Of a DNA stretch of 64,000 nucleotides, positions 8,096 through 16,226 are shown one piece after another. The position numbers and the translations under genes are program-made. The DNA comes from Allobosea sp. WAO (lineage in GTDB: Bacteria > Pseudomonadota > Alphaproteobacteria > Rhizobiales > Beijerinckiaceae): assembly GCF_001509835.1 (NCBI RefSeq), contig NZ_JXTJ01000008.1, positions 372,001 to 436,000 of the forward strand, read 5' to 3'. Below the pieces are notes generated by a model. The model made no database searches. It was not told where the DNA came from and saw only the letters and a program-made list of their open reading frames with translations. Numbering within the stretch: position 1 is the first letter of the stretch; every line of letters starts with the position of its first letter.

Positions 8096-9313
8096 CTAGC
8101 GTTGCAGGCCGAACTGTTCGTCGAGCCAATCCAGGACGCGCCTGTTCAGCAACGAGCGGTTCCCCATCTCGCAATGCCGATCGGCGCCCTCGGTCGCAGA
8201 GAAGCGCAGCAGGATCTTGGGACATGTCAGCGCATCGAAGAAGGCGCCGGCGCCGTTACCGAGGACATCATTCTCAGCCTGAGTGATGAGCGTCGGGCAA
8301 GAGATGGCTTCGGCCCGCCCCGTCATCGTGAACAGCTCAGCCGAGGCAAAGTAGTCCCGCAGATTGTCCACGCCGTGGGTCCAGAAGCCTCGGTCCATCA
8401 CCTTCCACCTGATCAAGGGGCTCTTGCGGATGGTGGCGTCGATCTTTTGCATTGTCGCTTCATCGAGTTCACCCAGATTAGCCGCAGCCTCTGGCGAAAC
8501 GCCGAGGGTGCGTACAACGATATCGCGAAAGCCGTCCGCGATGCTCCAGAGGCCGGGATCAGCAATCAGCGCTGAGATGCGCGGCTCACCAGATGCCGCC
8601 CGGGGAGCGAGATAGCCTCCGAGACTCCAGCCCGACAGTGCGATGCGCTTGGCATCCACGAGGGGCAATCCCTCAGCGAAGTCGACGACCGCTTTGATGA
8701 CGACCTCCCAGTCGGGTCGCAGTGCCGTTCCGCGCTCGTAAAGCAGGGCGCCCTGACCGGGACCGTCAAAGAGCAGGCTGTGGTAGCCGCGGCGGGAAGC
8801 GGCCACCGCGCATGCGAAATAGGTATCGACGATCGTCCCGTCGTAGCCGTTGGTGAAGATGATGAGCGGTCGGATGTCGTTTTCGCCGCCCTCGGCAGCG
8901 ATGAAATAGCCGGGCAACGAAGCTTCGCCGAATGGGATGGCGATAGGTGCCGTCGGGTGCTCTCCGAGGGAGAGGGCCTTGTCGAATGCTGCCGTCTCCA
9001 GCCGAAATGCAGAAAGCAGGCGAGGATCCACCGGCGTTCCATATAGCGGGCGAAACGAGGATGCGTAGAACACGCTGGCCCTCAGATAGGACTCCCGCGC
9101 GCTCGTCGCGTGTCCCTTCGCGAGCAGCGCGTCAGCCTGCGCCGCCATCCGCGCGCCGGCAGCGACCCAGGCATCGTGGAACGCGTCATCGCCCCCATCC
9201 GCCACCGCTTCGGCGACTGCGCGGATCTCACCGAGATCCGCTCCGCCATAGGGAATGTATCCGTGAGCCCAGACGAAATCGCTATGCATCTCGCTGCGAA
9301 ACATATTGGCCAT
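8096..9313 (-). CDS. Alpha/beta hydrolase, FrsA/DUF1100-like esterase
   Basis: 405 residues. The first 120 form a helical cap-like region and the rest a hydrolase fold, with nucleophile elbow GWSLGGY, oxyanion region FTNGYDGT and a late acid/His pair (QAENDVLG for Asp, near DRHCEMG for His). This layout resembles large esterases of the FrsA / dihydropseudooxynicotine-hydrolase group. I chose the ATG at 9313 (MANMFRS) after CGGGGAC; a TTG start 14 codons earlier is possible. It is divergent from a MarR gene across a perfect dyad, so it is likely the MarR target. Substrate unknown. Confidence 0.75.
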   Translation of the reverse strand: MANMFRSEMHSDFVWAHGYIPYGGADLGEIRAVAEAVADGGDDAFHDAWVAAGARMAAQADALLAKGHATSARESYLRASVFYASSFRPLYGTPVDPRLLSAFRLETAAFDKALSLGEHPTAPIAIPFGEASLPGYFIAAEGGENDIRPLIIFTNGYDGTIVDTYFACAVAASRRGYHSLLFDGPGQGALLYERGTALRPDWEVVIKAVVDFAEGLPLVDAKRIALSGWSLGGYLAPRAASGEPRISALIADPGLWSIADGFRDIVVRTLGVSPEAAANLGELDEATMQKIDATIRKSPLIRWKVMDRGFWTHGVDNLRDYFASAELFTMTGRAEAISCPTLITQAENDVLGNGAGAFFDALTCPKILLRFSATEGADRHCEMGNRSLLNRRVLDWLDEQFGLQR

Positions 9314-9411
9314 TGTGTCCCCGCGGGTTTCAGCCTGCCGCCTATGATGACGCAACGTCGCCTTTCCAGGCGAGTACGCTTTCGAACAGAAGGAAACGGC
9401 TACGCCAACGA

Positions 9412-9449
9412 TTGACTAGGAAACATACGCATGCGAGTTTCCTAGTCAA
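9412..9449. promoter_or_regulatory. 13-bp-arm inverted repeat between hydrolase and marR-type gene
   Basis: TTGACTAGGAAAC (9412-9424) and its exact reverse complement GTTTCCTAGTCAA (9437-9449) flank 12 bases. Each arm holds a -35-like TTGACT, one per strand, so a bound dimer could block both divergent promoters. Position and symmetry fit a MarR operator. Confidence 0.75.
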
Positions 9450-9455
9450 CATACA

Positions 9456-9923
9456 ATGGAATCCTTGATGTCTGGCATCCCCGCCGATCTGCAGTCCCAC
9501 CTCGGATACTGGCTGAGGATGGTGTCGAATGCGGTGTCTTACAGCTTCGCCCGTAAAGTCGAAGCCGAAGGCGTCACCGTCGCCGAATGGGTGTTTCTCC
9601 GCATGCTCTATGATGTGGAGGCGATTTCTCCTTCGGCTCTTGCCGCCCGCATGGGCATGACGCGCGGAGCCATCAGCAAATTGGGCGATCGTCTTGTCGC
9701 GAAAGAGCTCGTGCTTCGCAGCGGCGATGGAGCAGGCGGCCGCGGTCAACGTCTCTTGCTTAGCACTTCGGCCCGCAGCCTGGTCCCGCGGCTCGCGGCA
9801 CTTGCCGACGCGAACGACGCCGACTTTTTCGGTTCCTTGTCGGCCGCGGAGCGCGGGGCGATGGAGCAGCTGCTGCGCAAGATTGCTCGCGATCGGTCGT
9901 TGAACCAACCGCCAACCGAATGA
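9456..9923 (+). CDS. MarR-family transcriptional regulator
   Basis: 155 residues with the MarR winged helix: ALAARMGMTRGAISKLGDRLVAKELVLR is the recognition region and wing, flanked by helices for dimerisation (LQSHLGYWLRMVSNAVSYSF, and a C-terminal LSAAERGAMEQLLRKIA). The first ATG follows the dyad by only six bases, so translation may really begin at the ATG at 9468 (MSGIPADL), which has GGAA upstream. Expected to repress itself and the divergent hydrolase and to release DNA on binding an aromatic or lipophilic ligand; the ligand is unknown. Confidence 0.88.
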   Translation: MESLMSGIPADLQSHLGYWLRMVSNAVSYSFARKVEAEGVTVAEWVFLRMLYDVEAISPSALAARMGMTRGAISKLGDRLVAKELVLRSGDGAGGRGQRLLLSTSARSLVPRLAALADANDADFFGSLSAAERGAMEQLLRKIARDRSLNQPPTE

Positions 9924-9960
9924 CCAGCCATAGAGCCAGAAATTTAGAAAGGACCGTATC

Positions 9961-10368
9961 ATGCAGGCGCAGCAAGTTGAGATCGCCAAGGCCAATCTTC
10001 AGGCCTCTCACGAAGGCACCTTGAGCTTCCCCGAAATCTGCGGGAACCTAATCTCAGCCGGTTTCGAAGGCTATATGGTCGATTATCGCGGTGGGACGAC
10101 GACTTATTACATGCCGGACGGCGAGTGCATCACGCTGGTGGCGCAAGTGAATACGACCTCGGTTGCCGAGAGCTTCGACCAGGCAGCTGTCACTGCCCAG
10201 ATCCGATGGGCTCAATCTCAGGCGGAGGACTACAGCTACGATGCGTTCAGCCGAAACGTGAAACGCGCCGGCTGCGCCGGCTACCTCGTCTCGTTCCTCG
10301 GGCGCCGCGTCGTCTATCTCGGTCGAACCGGCGAAACACACGTCGAGCTTTTTCCTCCGGCCTCCTAG
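9961..10368 (+). CDS. DUF1398 (YbcV-like) protein
   Basis: 135 residues resembling DUF1398, a small cytoplasmic family of unknown function: FPEICGNLISAGFEGYMVDYRGGTTTYYMPDG is the signature-like portion, followed by a helical half with VKRAGCAGYLVSFLGRRVVYLGRTGETHVE. AAGGA precedes the start at good spacing. It follows the MarR gene on the same strand by 37 bases and may be cotranscribed. No catalytic motif is evident. Confidence 0.7.
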   Translation: MQAQQVEIAKANLQASHEGTLSFPEICGNLISAGFEGYMVDYRGGTTTYYMPDGECITLVAQVNTTSVAESFDQAAVTAQIRWAQSQAEDYSYDAFSRNVKRAGCAGYLVSFLGRRVVYLGRTGETHVELFPPAS

Positions 10369-10516
10369 CTGGTGCAGGCAAATCCGTCGCGCCGCGCCAA
10401 TTGCAGAACCATGCGAGCTGCCTCAGAGCGGGCATTCCATTTGGGTCGCTATTCAATTGCGCCGTAACTCCCGAGTGGCGCCGTTTCCAGCGCAACTGCG
10501 GACGATTGACGGGAGC

Positions 10517-11314
10517 ATGTATTCCCCGATGGCAGACAAGGATGCGCGGATCATCGCGATCGAGCCCGGCGATCGTCTGGTCGTGCTGGCTCGGATTCTC
10601 GATGCGAAATCGGAGCAAGCGAGGCGCGCCCTCGAACAGGAAGCCAGCGAGTGGCGCCAGCTCGGCAGCACTTGCCTTGGCCGGGGTCTGTACCGTCACG
10701 ACTCGATCTTCAGAGGGCAATCCGATGCCGCCGTCTGGAGCCATGTCGAGTTCACCTACTTCCGGGAAATCATCCCAGGCGATGTGATCGATCGGCTCGT
10801 CCGGTCGCCTCCAGTTCCGAGCGTGATGCTTCTGCGCGCCGAAATCCTGCTCACGACGCCGGCGTCTTTCGTGGTTCCCACAAACTGGTCGGGCTCGTCG
10901 CATCGCCCGAACCGCAGGCCCTCGATCGAGTACCTCGACGTGCACCCATCCCGGCTGGCGGATTACCGGGATATCATGCGCCGCTATATCGGACCTGCGG
11001 CGGCGAAGCTCGTCGCCTCGGATCAGCTGGGGACGTTCAGGTCGATGGAGACGGCCGCAGTCTTGTTCCAGGATCCTTCGCTTGGCGCGAGCTGGAACCA
11101 GATCCACCTCAGCGAGGTGGTCGCAGAAGGATTTCGCGGCTTCGGCGAGGAACTCGATGCCACTTTGCGCGAGACCGTGCCGGACGGCAGCTTTGCCAAT
11201 GTTTTCGCTGGGCTGAATGATATGCGGACTATTTCTCGCTGGACCCTGAACCTTCCGGTGTTCGAGGATGATGCCGCCGTGGGCAACTGGGCGGAGAGCC
11301 CTCCCGATAGCTGA
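10517..11314 (+). CDS. Hypothetical protein
   Basis: 265 residues, not recognised. I chose the ATG at 10517 (MYSPMADKDARI), with GGGAG just upstream; the open frame begins 20 codons earlier. The sequence is soluble, with no signal peptide or membrane segment, and contains two similar-sized halves (one ending near LLRAEILLTTPAS, the second with YLDVHPSRLADYRDIMRRYIGPAAAKL and FRSMETAAVLFQD). That could be a duplicated alpha+beta barrel of the EthD/ABM sort, but this is a weak impression. Codon use looks like its neighbours. Confidence 0.6.
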   Translation: MYSPMADKDARIIAIEPGDRLVVLARILDAKSEQARRALEQEASEWRQLGSTCLGRGLYRHDSIFRGQSDAAVWSHVEFTYFREIIPGDVIDRLVRSPPVPSVMLLRAEILLTTPASFVVPTNWSGSSHRPNRRPSIEYLDVHPSRLADYRDIMRRYIGPAAAKLVASDQLGTFRSMETAAVLFQDPSLGASWNQIHLSEVVAEGFRGFGEELDATLRETVPDGSFANVFAGLNDMRTISRWTLNLPVFEDDAAVGNWAESPPDS

Positions 11315-11663
11315 GCCGCAGAGCGCCAAGAGCCGACCTTGGGTTTGTATCCGGAAGCAGACATTCCCTGCTGAGCGGTCGGAGGGCAGATCGCGACCCA
11401 AGCCTGCCGTTCTCGGGGTGAGGGAGGCCGGAGGCTGCGGAGCGCGGCAGCCGGCCATGCGGTGAGCCGTCTGAGGTCGGGCGACGTTGCCTGCGGGCTC
11501 TCCGCTCGAATGCCGTAGGGCAGTTGCTGATCCATCCCTCTGTCGGCTCGGCGCACGGAAAAAGCGCGCGGGCGATCTTCCGTGGGACAAGCCAAATCTT
11601 GCGGGCAGCCTCAGCTACGGCGACAGCAGGATTACAACCGGGGCAACCGCGCCCGATAGGATT
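11315..11663. other. Intergenic stretch, nothing recognised
   Basis: About 350 bases between a plus-strand hypothetical gene and the 3' end of the IclR gene (convergent). No clear hairpin with a T-run, RNA gene or mobile remnant was found by eye. Confidence 0.5.
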
Positions 11664-12446
11664 TCAAGCTTCCGCGGCGAGCTGCGAGGCGATCGTCGCG
11701 GAGGTGCGGCGCAGGGCCGGCAGAATGCCGTCGAGCAGGCGCTGGCGCGGCCCGGCACCGCGCAGGACGAGGCTGCTCAGGGCCGCCACCGTCTGTCCGT
11801 CCACGATGATCGGCACGGCCACGGCCCAGATCTGCGATTGGTAGACCGCATCGAGATAGCGCTCATGCGCGAAGGCGTAGCCGTTCTGCCGGGCCGTGGC
11901 GAGCCGCTCGTCGAGCCCCTCCCAGAGTTCGGGCGAGGCGTCCCAGATCTCCTTTGACTGACGCAGGCGTTCGAGCTGGGCTTGCAGCGCGTCCGGCGCC
12001 AGCCCGGCGAGCTGCATGATGCCGACGCCAGTCGCGAGCAGCGGGATGCGTGCGCCGAGGCGACCGGGAATGGAAAGCCCCTTGGCGTTGCGGTTGGTGT
12101 AGACGATGACCATCGCATCGTCCTCCAGCGTCGCCAGATTGGAAGGCCAGCCGATCTCGGCCCGCAGATTCTCGATCAGCGGCTCGGCGAGCTGGAGCAG
12201 TCGCGAAGTGCCGTCATAGCCGTTGCTCAGCAGCTTGGTCCGTGCGGTCACGCCGAAGGTGACGCCATCCGTGCGGCGATAGACATAGCCCGCCTCGATC
12301 AGCGTCTCCAGGATCCGCACCACCGTCGGCTGCGGCAGCTTGGCGGCCCGCGCCAGATCGGTCGCGGTGATAGGGCTCTGCTCGCTGACGAGGCGAAGGA
12401 CCGTCAGGCCGCGCGTAATGGCGCGAACAGGCTCAAAGGAGGGCAT
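11664..12446 (-). CDS. IclR-family transcriptional regulator
   Basis: 260 residues. N-terminal winged helix (about 8-70: AITRGLTVLRLVSEQSPITA, LARAAKLPQPTVVRILETL) and C-terminal IclR effector domain (LRAEIGWPSNLATLEDDAMV, RIPLLATGVGIMQLAGL, and NGYAFAHERYLDAVYQSQIWAVAVP). Family members sense small organic acids. It is the last gene of a minus-strand run with an aldehyde dehydrogenase, a beta-hydroxyacid dehydrogenase and an E1-like decarboxylase, so it most likely controls that operon and the divergent TRAP binding-protein gene through the dyad at 17751-17767. Confidence 0.88.
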   Translation of the reverse strand: MPSFEPVRAITRGLTVLRLVSEQSPITATDLARAAKLPQPTVVRILETLIEAGYVYRRTDGVTFGVTARTKLLSNGYDGTSRLLQLAEPLIENLRAEIGWPSNLATLEDDAMVIVYTNRNAKGLSIPGRLGARIPLLATGVGIMQLAGLAPDALQAQLERLRQSKEIWDASPELWEGLDERLATARQNGYAFAHERYLDAVYQSQIWAVAVPIIVDGQTVAALSSLVLRGAGPRQRLLDGILPALRRTSATIASQLAAEA

Positions 12447-12539
12447 GGAAGCGTTGTCGGGCCTTGTGATGCGCCGGGGCGGGCCCCAGCCGGCGACAAA
12501 AGGAAAAAAGCGGGGGGCGCATACGCGCCGTGTACCACT

Positions 12540-15236
12540 TCAGGCATTGCCTCCCGTCAGGTCAAGCGCGCGCGAGATCAGGGCGGCCTGCTCGCCTTCA
12601 TGACGCTCGATCGAGCCTCCTGCCGCGACCGGCAAAGGCGGCCTGGCGACGATCGCCAGTGCGCGGTCGCCAAAGCGTGGGTCGTGCCGGAACTGCTGCG
12701 CGACATGGGCGAGCGCGCCCTGATTCTCCGGCTCTTCCTGGCACCAGACGAGCTGTGCGTCGCCATGCTGGGACAGGGCCCCGGCCAGTTCCTCGGCCGG
12801 GAAGGGGTAGAGCTGATCAAGCCTGACGATCGCGATCTCGTCCTCCAGCCCGAGCCCGCCGCGGGCGGCCGCGAGTTCGTAGCCGATTTTGCCTGAGCAG
12901 AGCACGACGCGCCGTGCCGGATTTGCGGCCTTCTCGAAAACGACCGGGCGGAAGGCGGTGCCGGCCGCCATCTCCTCCAGCGCCGAGACGCAGGCCTTCT
13001 GCCGCAGCAGTGCCTTCGGCGCGATCACGAAGAGCGGCTTGCGCCAAGGCGCTTTCACCTGGCGCCGCAATAGATGGAACAGATTGGCAGGCGTCGAGGG
13101 ATTGGCGACGATCATGTTGCCGCCGGCGCAGAGCTGCAGCAGGCGCTCGATCCGGGCCGAGGAATGGTCGGGCCCCTGGCCTTCCAGCCCATGCGGCAAC
13201 AGGATAGCGAGGCCAGACATCAGCTCCCATTTCGCTTCCGCCGAAACGACGAACTGGTCGACCATGATCTGGGCACCGTTCAGGAAGTCGCCGAACTGCG
13301 CCTCCCAGAGGACCAACCGATTCGGGTCGGCGAGGCTGTAGCCATATTCGAAGCCGAGCACGCCATATTCGGAAAGTGGGCTGTTCACCGCCTCGAAACC
13401 GGCGCCGCCGGAGGCAAGGCCCGCCACGGGCATGAGATGCCGGCCGGTCTCGACATCGTGCACGCCGAGATGGCGCTGGGTGAAGGTGCCGCGGGCGCAA
13501 TCCTGGCCGGATAGCCGCACCGGCACGCCTTCCGACAGCAGCGAGGCGAAGGCGAGTGCCTCGGCGGTCGCGAAATTGATGTCGCCTCCGGTCTCGATCG
13601 TCTCGAGGCGCGTGCGGTAGAACTGCGCGACCTTGGCGTGGGGCTTGAGCTCATCCGGAATCAGGCTGGCCTCACGGCCGATCGCGCGCAGGCGCTCGAT
13701 CGGTACGCCCGTTTCGATGCGGACCAGCATCTCAGCCGCGCCCGCCCGCGCGATCCCCGCCCAACCCTCGGGCCGCACTGAGGAGGCATTCGGGCGCAGG
13801 CTCTCGATGGCGGCATAGCCGTCCTGCATCTCCGCCCTGAAGGCTTCCGCGAGCCCAGCGACCCGATCCGGCGCCGCGGCATCGAGGCCGGCGACCACCT
13901 CGGTGAAGCTGTCGCGCAATGAGGGGCGGGCGTCGATGGCGGCCCAGATCTTCGGCTGGGTGAAGCGCGGCTCGTCGAGTTCGTTATGGCCGTTGCGGCG
14001 ATAGCAGACGAGGTCGATCAGCACGTCGCGGCGGTAACGCCTGCGCCAGGCCAGAGCGAGCGCGGCGACCCGTGCGACGGCAACCGGATCATCGCCGTTC
14101 ACATGCAGAACGGGCGCGCCGACCATCTTGCCGATATCGGTGCAATAGCGCGACGTCCGGCCTTCAGAGGCGTTGGTGGTGAAGCCGATCTGGTTGTTGA
14201 CGACGAGATGGACCGTGCCACCGACCTCGTAGCCCGCGAGGGCGCCGAGCTGCAGCACTTCGCCGACCAGCCCCTGGCCCGAGAAGGCGGCGTCGGTATG
14301 GAGCAGCAGGCAAAGCACATCGTCGCCGACCTTGCCGCGCTTGCCCCGCGCCAGCCCGGTGACCACAGGCGCGACGGTCATCAGATGCGAGGGATGCGGC
14401 GAGATCGACAGCTTCATCTGCCGTCCGCCATGGCTGACCTCGCCGGCATAGCCGAGATGGTAGGGCACGTCGCCGGTGAAGTCGGGCCCGCCATCGGTCA
14501 GGTCCCGGCCCTTGATCTCGGCGAGCAAGGTGCCGACCGGCTTGCCGAGAACGGTGGCGAGCGTCGCGAGGCGGCCGCGATGCATGCCGCCGATCACGGT
14601 TTCATCGAAGCCGGCGAGGCAGGCCTCGCGCAGCAATTCGCGCAGGAAGACGATGGCGCCTTCGGCGCCCTCGACGCCGAAGCGCTTCTTCGACGGGAAC
14701 TTGACCTTGATGAAGGTCTCGAACGTATCGGCCAGCACGATCGCGTCGAGCGCGCGGTTCGCGAGATCGACCGGAGGCTGCGCCGCAAACAGCGCTTCGA
14801 AGGCGCCGTAGAGCCAGTCGCGAGCCTCATCGTCCTCGACCTGCTGCGCCTCGAGCCCGACCTTGCCGGCATAGAGGCGCTGCAAATCGCCGGCGAGGCT
14901 TGCGAGTGTGGTTTCGCATGTCTCGCCGGCGAGGGTGACGCGGGTGGTCAGGCCCGGCTGAGCCGCCACCTCGGCGCGCAGGCGCTCGAGTGGCACGGCG
15001 GGTGTGCGCGCCGCAAGATCGAGCGGATCGAGCGCCGCTTCGCGATGTCCGAAGAGGCGATAGGCTTCGACCAGCCGCAGGCCGAGGGCTTCGCCGCTCC
15101 CGCGCCCGCCCGCTCTTTCCGGCTCCATCTCCTCGAAATGGATGCGCCAGTCCGCCGGGACCGAAAGCGGGTCGCGGCGGTAACGCGCATAGAAGTCGAG
15201 GAGGTACGCGCTCTCGGTCGCGACGGGCACGGTCAT
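12540..15236 (-). CDS. 2-Oxoglutarate dehydrogenase E1-like thiamine-diphosphate enzyme (orphan paralogue)
   Basis: 898 residues, about 50-90 shorter than typical SucA. Recognisable E1 features in order: N-terminal SAYLLDFYARYRRDPLSVPADW (the E2-contact type of extension), GMHRGRLATLATVLGKP, HPSHLMTVAPVV in place of the usual NPSHLE, the ThDP/Mg region GDDPVAVARVAAL with VNNQIGFTT, CYRRNGHNELDEP, then the transketolase-like second half (SGQDCARGTFTQRHLGVHD, LPHGLEGQGPDHSSARIERLLQL). It should decarboxylate a 2-oxo acid, but no E2 (succinyltransferase) or E3 gene is nearby. Without E2 an E1 can act as a decarboxylase releasing succinate semialdehyde, and an aldehyde dehydrogenase lies two genes upstream. 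Substrate is inferred. Confidence 0.78.
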   Translation of the reverse strand: MTVPVATESAYLLDFYARYRRDPLSVPADWRIHFEEMEPERAGGRGSGEALGLRLVEAYRLFGHREAALDPLDLAARTPAVPLERLRAEVAAQPGLTTRVTLAGETCETTLASLAGDLQRLYAGKVGLEAQQVEDDEARDWLYGAFEALFAAQPPVDLANRALDAIVLADTFETFIKVKFPSKKRFGVEGAEGAIVFLRELLREACLAGFDETVIGGMHRGRLATLATVLGKPVGTLLAEIKGRDLTDGGPDFTGDVPYHLGYAGEVSHGGRQMKLSISPHPSHLMTVAPVVTGLARGKRGKVGDDVLCLLLHTDAAFSGQGLVGEVLQLGALAGYEVGGTVHLVVNNQIGFTTNASEGRTSRYCTDIGKMVGAPVLHVNGDDPVAVARVAALALAWRRRYRRDVLIDLVCYRRNGHNELDEPRFTQPKIWAAIDARPSLRDSFTEVVAGLDAAAPDRVAGLAEAFRAEMQDGYAAIESLRPNASSVRPEGWAGIARAGAAEMLVRIETGVPIERLRAIGREASLIPDELKPHAKVAQFYRTRLETIETGGDINFATAEALAFASLLSEGVPVRLSGQDCARGTFTQRHLGVHDVETGRHLMPVAGLASGGAGFEAVNSPLSEYGVLGFEYGYSLADPNRLVLWEAQFGDFLNGAQIMVDQFVVSAEAKWELMSGLAILLPHGLEGQGPDHSSARIERLLQLCAGGNMIVANPSTPANLFHLLRRQVKAPWRKPLFVIAPKALLRQKACVSALEEMAAGTAFRPVVFEKAANPARRVVLCSGKIGYELAAARGGLGLEDEIAIVRLDQLYPFPAEELAGALSQHGDAQLVWCQEEPENQGALAHVAQQFRHDPRFGDRALAIVARPPLPVAAGGSIERHEGEQAALISRALDLTGGNA

Positions 15237-15291
15237 GGCAGCAGCTCTCGGGAAGCGCTATCGGCTTCCGCTACGGAAGGTCAGTTCTGGG

Positions 15292-16197
15292 TCAGTTCTT
15301 GGACGGCAGCCGCGGAGCCTCGACGCCGGCAAGGTCGCACCAGGCATCGAGCAGCGCCGAGAAGTCCTTGCCGCCGAAGCCGCGCGAGCGGGCGAGCTGC
15401 AGGCATTCGCGCGCCGCCGCTCCCATGGCGAGCGGCACCTTCATCGACGAGGCCGAGGTCAAGGCGAGACCGAGATCCTTATGGGCGAGGTCGATCTGGA
15501 AGCCTGGCTCGATATCGCCGGCCAGCACCTTGACCGGGAAATTGGTCTTGAGGTGGCCGTTAGTGGCGGTGGTGCCGTTGAGGATGTCGATGGTGCGCTC
15601 GACGTCGAGGCCGAAACGCGCCGCGAGCGTCAGTGTCTCGGCGTTGAGCTGGCAGGCGGCGATCGCCAGATAGTTGTTCACCACCTTCATGCGGATGCCG
15701 GCGCCGGCCGGGCCGCAATGATGGATCGTCGTGCCCATCGCCTCGAGCATCGGCTTGACGCGCGCGAAATGCTCCTGGGACGCGCCGACCATGAACAGGC
15801 ACTCGCCGCGATCGGCATGGGTCGCGAGCCGGCCGACCGGCGCGTCGACGAAGCCGAGGCCGGCAGCCTCGACCGCCGCCGCGACCTCGTCGGTCGCAAG
15901 CGGGTCGATCGTGCTCATATCGACGACGAGTGTGCCGGGCCTGGCATTGGGCACGATCCCGTCGAGCACGACGGCGCGCACTTCAGGATGGGCCGGCAGC
16001 ATCGTGAAGATGATGTCCGATTGGCTGGCGAGCTCGGCGATCGAGCCGGCGGCACGGCCGCCGAGCTCGACCAGAGCCGCGATGCCCTGCGGATTGACGT
16101 CATAGGAGAGCGTCGCGAAGCCCTTGCGCTGCAGGTTGGACGCCATCGGGCGCCCCATCCTGCCGAGGCCGATGAAACCGATTTTCGGGTTGGTCAT
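15292..16197 (-). CDS. Beta-hydroxyacid dehydrogenase (3-hydroxyisobutyrate / tartronate-semialdehyde / 4-hydroxybutyrate type)
   Basis: 301 residues, the usual family length. N-terminal Rossmann fold with GFIGLGRMGRPMASNL, the substrate loop DAPVGRLATHADRG, and the helix with the catalytic lysine (GAGIRMKVVNNYLAI). A strong GGAGGAAA precedes the ATG. The family interconverts a hydroxyacid and its semialdehyde with NAD(P). Placed between an aldehyde dehydrogenase and an E1-like decarboxylase, it may reduce or form a C3-C4 semialdehyde; the exact substrate cannot be read from sequence. Confidence 0.82.
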   Translation of the reverse strand: MTNPKIGFIGLGRMGRPMASNLQRKGFATLSYDVNPQGIAALVELGGRAAGSIAELASQSDIIFTMLPAHPEVRAVVLDGIVPNARPGTLVVDMSTIDPLATDEVAAAVEAAGLGFVDAPVGRLATHADRGECLFMVGASQEHFARVKPMLEAMGTTIHHCGPAGAGIRMKVVNNYLAIAACQLNAETLTLAARFGLDVERTIDILNGTTATNGHLKTNFPVKVLAGDIEPGFQIDLAHKDLGLALTSASSMKVPLAMGAAARECLQLARSRGFGGKDFSALLDAWCDLAGVEAPRLPSKN

Positions 16198-16226
16198 GAG
16201 CGTTTCCTCCGGATTGGTCTTGTCGC

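Noticed and set aside
12540..15236. Calling the E1-like gene the housekeeping sucA
   Set aside because: No sucB, lpd or sdh neighbours, shorter length and an altered NPSHLE-type motif; better treated as a paralogue until the genome is searched.
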